From Treponema sp. UBA3819 (GTDB taxonomy: Bacteria; Spirochaetota; Spirochaetia; Treponematales; Treponemataceae): 6,648 nt of DNA. How positions within the stretch are numbered: position 1 is the first letter of the stretch; each line of letters begins with the position of its first letter. The notes below the pieces were generated by a model. The model searched no databases, had not been told where the DNA came from, and saw only the letters and a program-made list of their open reading frames with translations. Below are positions 5,505 to 6,648 of the stretch, in pieces. Where the stretch lies: assembly GCA_002369025.1 (NCBI GenBank), contig DFDV01000024.1:1-6648 (forward strand), read 5' to 3'. Both the position numbers and the translations under genes were made by a program.

Positions 5505-6002
5505 CTAGAAGTTATGACTGTTATCAGTCTTTGCGTCTGCAGGCGTCTCTTTCTTCTGCACCTGCTGGTTGACCACGCTCGTCAAAGTAGGCGCCATCGT
5601 CATACCAAGCAACGGCTGTCCTATTGCAGTACAACCGACCGCTACCGCCGCACCTACTACCAGTCCTGCCCAGTTCTTCTTGAGCCAGCTGCCTATGCCT
5701 CCACCAGCAACAGCCTCAAGATCATCTTCGTCCAGGTCAACAATCTCCTCGCTTTCCGAGTCACCGTCATTTTCCTGGGCCTTCGCTACATACTCATCAA
5801 ACTGTTTCTTCAGATCCTCGTATTTCAACGAAGGAAACTTCTCGCACAGCTTCTGGCAGGCTTCCTCCATAGTATCGCATGATGCTACGATTTTCTGGAT
5901 TTCTTCCACTCCATATTGTGTTTCGAAATCTGCAAGTGCCTGTGTGTCCACGCCCTTCTCTATTGCCAGTTCATGCAAGTCATTTTTATCTATCATTTCC
6001 AT
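5505..6002 (-). CDS. Double-glycine (Nif11/NHLP-like) leader peptide precursor, module 1, 165 aa
   Basis: The first gene of module 1. The leader (1-101) contains DFETQYGVEEIQKIVASC, then EKFPSLKYEDLKKQFDEY, and ends VDLDEDDLEAVAGG. The core (102-165) opens GIGSWLKKNW. Hydrophobic runs lie either side of GQP (about 112-128 and 131-144) with one Cys (124), and the tail is polar (QKKETPADAK). It aligns along its full length with the 172-aa protein of module 2, core Cys included. The start at 6002 is chosen because GGAGG lies 6 nt upstream and the module-2 counterpart begins at the same residue (MEM). The open frame extends 22 codons further to a GTG at 6068, but that stretch aligns with the untranslated leader of module 2. 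Confidence 0.85.
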   Translation of the reverse strand: MEMIDKNDLHELAIEKGVDTQALADFETQYGVEEIQKIVASCDTMEEACQKLCEKFPSLKYEDLKKQFDEYVAKAQENDGDSESEEIVDLDEDDLEAVAGGGIGSWLKKNWAGLVVGAAVAVGCTAIGQPLLGMTMAPTLTSVVNQQVQKKETPADAKTDNSHNF

Positions 6003-6008
6003 AACACA

Positions 6009-6013
6009 CCTCC
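6009..6013 (-). promoter_or_regulatory. Ribosome binding site that fixes the start of the 165-aa precursor
   Basis: GGAGG on the minus strand is 6 nt before ATG 6002. The equivalent GGAGG (4185-4189) precedes ATG 4179 in module 2. This conserved pair rules against the longer frame beginning at 6068. Confidence 0.75.
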
Positions 6014-6091
6014 ATTCCAGTTTTCTGGTCTTCCGTCTGCCGTATGTTCCGGTTTTTCTTTTTTTCACCCCTCTTTTTCGTCTTACACCTA

Positions 6092-6121
6092 TTTATACGC
6101 CGGCAACGGGGGAATGGCTAA
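6092..6121 (-). promoter_or_regulatory. Promoter of peptide module 1, ECF-like
   Basis: TTAGCC (6121-6116) and CGTATA (6099-6094) stand 16 nt apart on the minus strand, matching the module-2 promoter box for box. ATTTATTAGCC-like sequence upstream and CGTATAAATA plus GTGTAAGA downstream are shared, whereas about half of the spacer differs. The -35 box begins only 24 nt after the stop codon of the ECF sigma gene, which makes that sigma factor the obvious candidate reader (inference). A leader of about 80 nt precedes the 165-aa gene. Confidence 0.55.
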
Positions 6122-6144
6122 TAAATTTAAATATTTTATAAGCA

Positions 6145-6627
6145 TCAGGAAAGATGTTTTCTTAGCGTAGCAAAGGATTTTTTTATGATGATTTTTGCAT
6201 TGGCGTAGGAAATGCCAAGTTTTTCAGCGGCGGCCTTCATAGTCATGCCGTCATAGTACATATAAATGATGAGATTCCGGTCTCTTTCGCTCAGTTTTTC
6301 AAGGGCAAGGGAAAGTTCTGAAAGAGTCTCCTGGTTAAGGATATGATCAAAACTGGTGTCTACATACACAATATCTTCAGAAACAATACCCCCCCCCTCT
6401 TTGCTTCTTCCCTTTGAGCGGAAATAATCTATAACGGCATTTTGGGTAATGGTATAAACCCAGGTGGAAATAGAGGCTTTAGTTTCATCGAAGCGGTCAA
6501 TATTATTGAAGATTTTAATAAATACCGTCTGACATACATCATCTGCTTCAAACAGATTTATATTCTTTCCTATAATGTAATGCAGGACTTTATCATGATA
6601 TTGCCGGTATATTGTATCTTTGTCCAT
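6145..6627 (-). CDS. ECF-type RNA polymerase sigma factor with a poly-G tract
   Basis: A compact sigma-70-family factor of 160 aa with only regions 2 and 4, the ECF layout. Sigma2 spans about 5-72: YRQYHDKVLHYI, then EADDVCQTVFIKIF (region 2.1-2.2) and FDETKASISTWVYTITQNAVIDYFRSK (2.3-2.4, DNA melting and -10 recognition). Sigma4 spans about 104-158, with ALEKLSERDRNLIIYMYYDGMT and a helix-turn-helix MKAAAEKLGISYANAKIIIKK for the -35. The linker holds EGGG encoded by nine G in a row (6397-6389). No anti-sigma gene follows; the next features are a promoter and the peptide genes. No Shine-Dalgarno sequence is visible in the 21 nt upstream, and the frame stays open to the window edge, so the start could lie further upstream. 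However, the N-terminus from Met6627 has the usual ECF length. The gene looks more AT-rich than the peptide genes. Confidence 0.92.
   Translation of the reverse strand: MDKDTIYRQYHDKVLHYIIGKNINLFEADDVCQTVFIKIFNNIDRFDETKASISTWVYTITQNAVIDYFRSKGRSKEGGGIVSEDIVYVDTSFDHILNQETLSELSLALEKLSERDRNLIIYMYYDGMTMKAAAEKLGISYANAKIIIKKSFATLRKHLS
6389..6397 (-). repeat. Nine-G homopolymer inside the sigma-factor gene, candidate phase-variation tract
   Basis: The run covers the last base of Glu77 and codons 78-80. Loss of one G would give a stop after 88 codons, and gain of one G would give a stop after 83 codons. Either way sigma4 would be removed and sigma2 left. Tracts of this kind vary by slipped-strand mispairing in spirochaetes such as Treponema pallidum and in Campylobacter. 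In this sequence the gene is in the ON frame. Confidence 0.85.
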
Positions 6628-6648
6628 ATAATATAATGTTCTATGTCC

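Noticed and set aside
3132..6002. Role in nitrogen fixation, from the Nif11 name
   Set aside because: The name reflects the origin of the leader family. No nif genes are present, and the double-glycine end plus membrane-like cores point to exported peptides.
3132..6002. Lanthipeptide or pediocin-like bacteriocin
   Set aside because: The cores have at most one Cys, no YGNGV motif, and no LanM/LanB-type enzyme is in the window.
6003..6068. N-terminal extension of the 165-aa precursor from a GTG at 6068
   Set aside because: The extension is very basic, lacks a good ribosome binding site, and aligns with the untranslated leader of module 2. GGAGG is correctly placed for ATG 6002.
482..6636. Numerous plus-strand open frames of 60-190 codons
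   Set aside because: All but short ones lie opposite clear minus-strand genes, have Ser/Pro/Leu-rich shadow composition and show no plausible ribosome binding sites or domains.
1..6648. CRISPR array, insertion sequence, tRNA or rRNA
   Set aside because: I saw no regularly spaced short repeats, transposase motifs, or tRNA/rRNA-like sequence. The repeats present are explained by module duplication and the palindrome cluster.

Overview
The window most likely comes from a host-associated spirochaete of the genus Treponema. The basis is indirect: two lipoproteins with a relaxed lipobox (SC followed by an Asp-rich stretch) that join InlB-type B-repeats to BspA-like leucine-rich repeats, and an intergenic palindrome cluster. 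No rRNA or tRNA is present, so genus is an inference; a gut Firmicute is the main alternative. All genes that I accept lie on the minus strand and are described here in transcription order, from high to low coordinate.

6627-6145 encodes a small ECF (extracytoplasmic function) sigma factor whose sigma2-sigma4 linker is written with an uninterrupted run of nine G. Gain or loss of one G gives a stop within a dozen codons, so this gene looks like a phase-variable switch. No anti-sigma gene follows it.

6002-3132 carries five paralogous secreted-peptide precursors of 165, 199, 147, 172 and 147 aa. Each has a 92-101 residue acidic helical leader ending in (D/E)LEAVAGG, the double-glycine signature of Nif11-like/NHLP leaders that are cut and exported by C39-peptidase ABC transporters. 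Each then has a hydrophobic, Gly/Ala-rich core of 55-99 residues. The genes form two modules. Module 1 is promoter, 165-aa gene, 199-aa gene, 147-aa gene, then a wrecked 5' end of a lipoprotein gene that folds as a terminator. Module 2 is promoter, 172-aa gene, 147-aa gene, then an intact lipoprotein gene. The modules begin with nearly the same promoter (TTAGCC, 16 nt, CGTATA), and this looks ECF-like. The two 147-aa genes lie in a duplicated block of about 560 bp and have identical cores.

3113-112 holds two paralogous surface lipoproteins of 445 and 493 aa. The first starts 18 nt after the last peptide gene and is probably cotranscribed with it. Between them (1597-1775) is a cluster of hairpins flanked by a direct repeat that carries a Shine-Dalgarno-like sequence. 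A further gene begins at 89 and runs off the left edge.

Working model (inference): a phase-variable ECF sigma factor switches on a set of exported, membrane-active or surface-assembling peptides, together with a lipoprotein that could be an anchor, receptor, adhesin or immunity partner. The exporter/peptidase and any modifying enzyme are not in the window.
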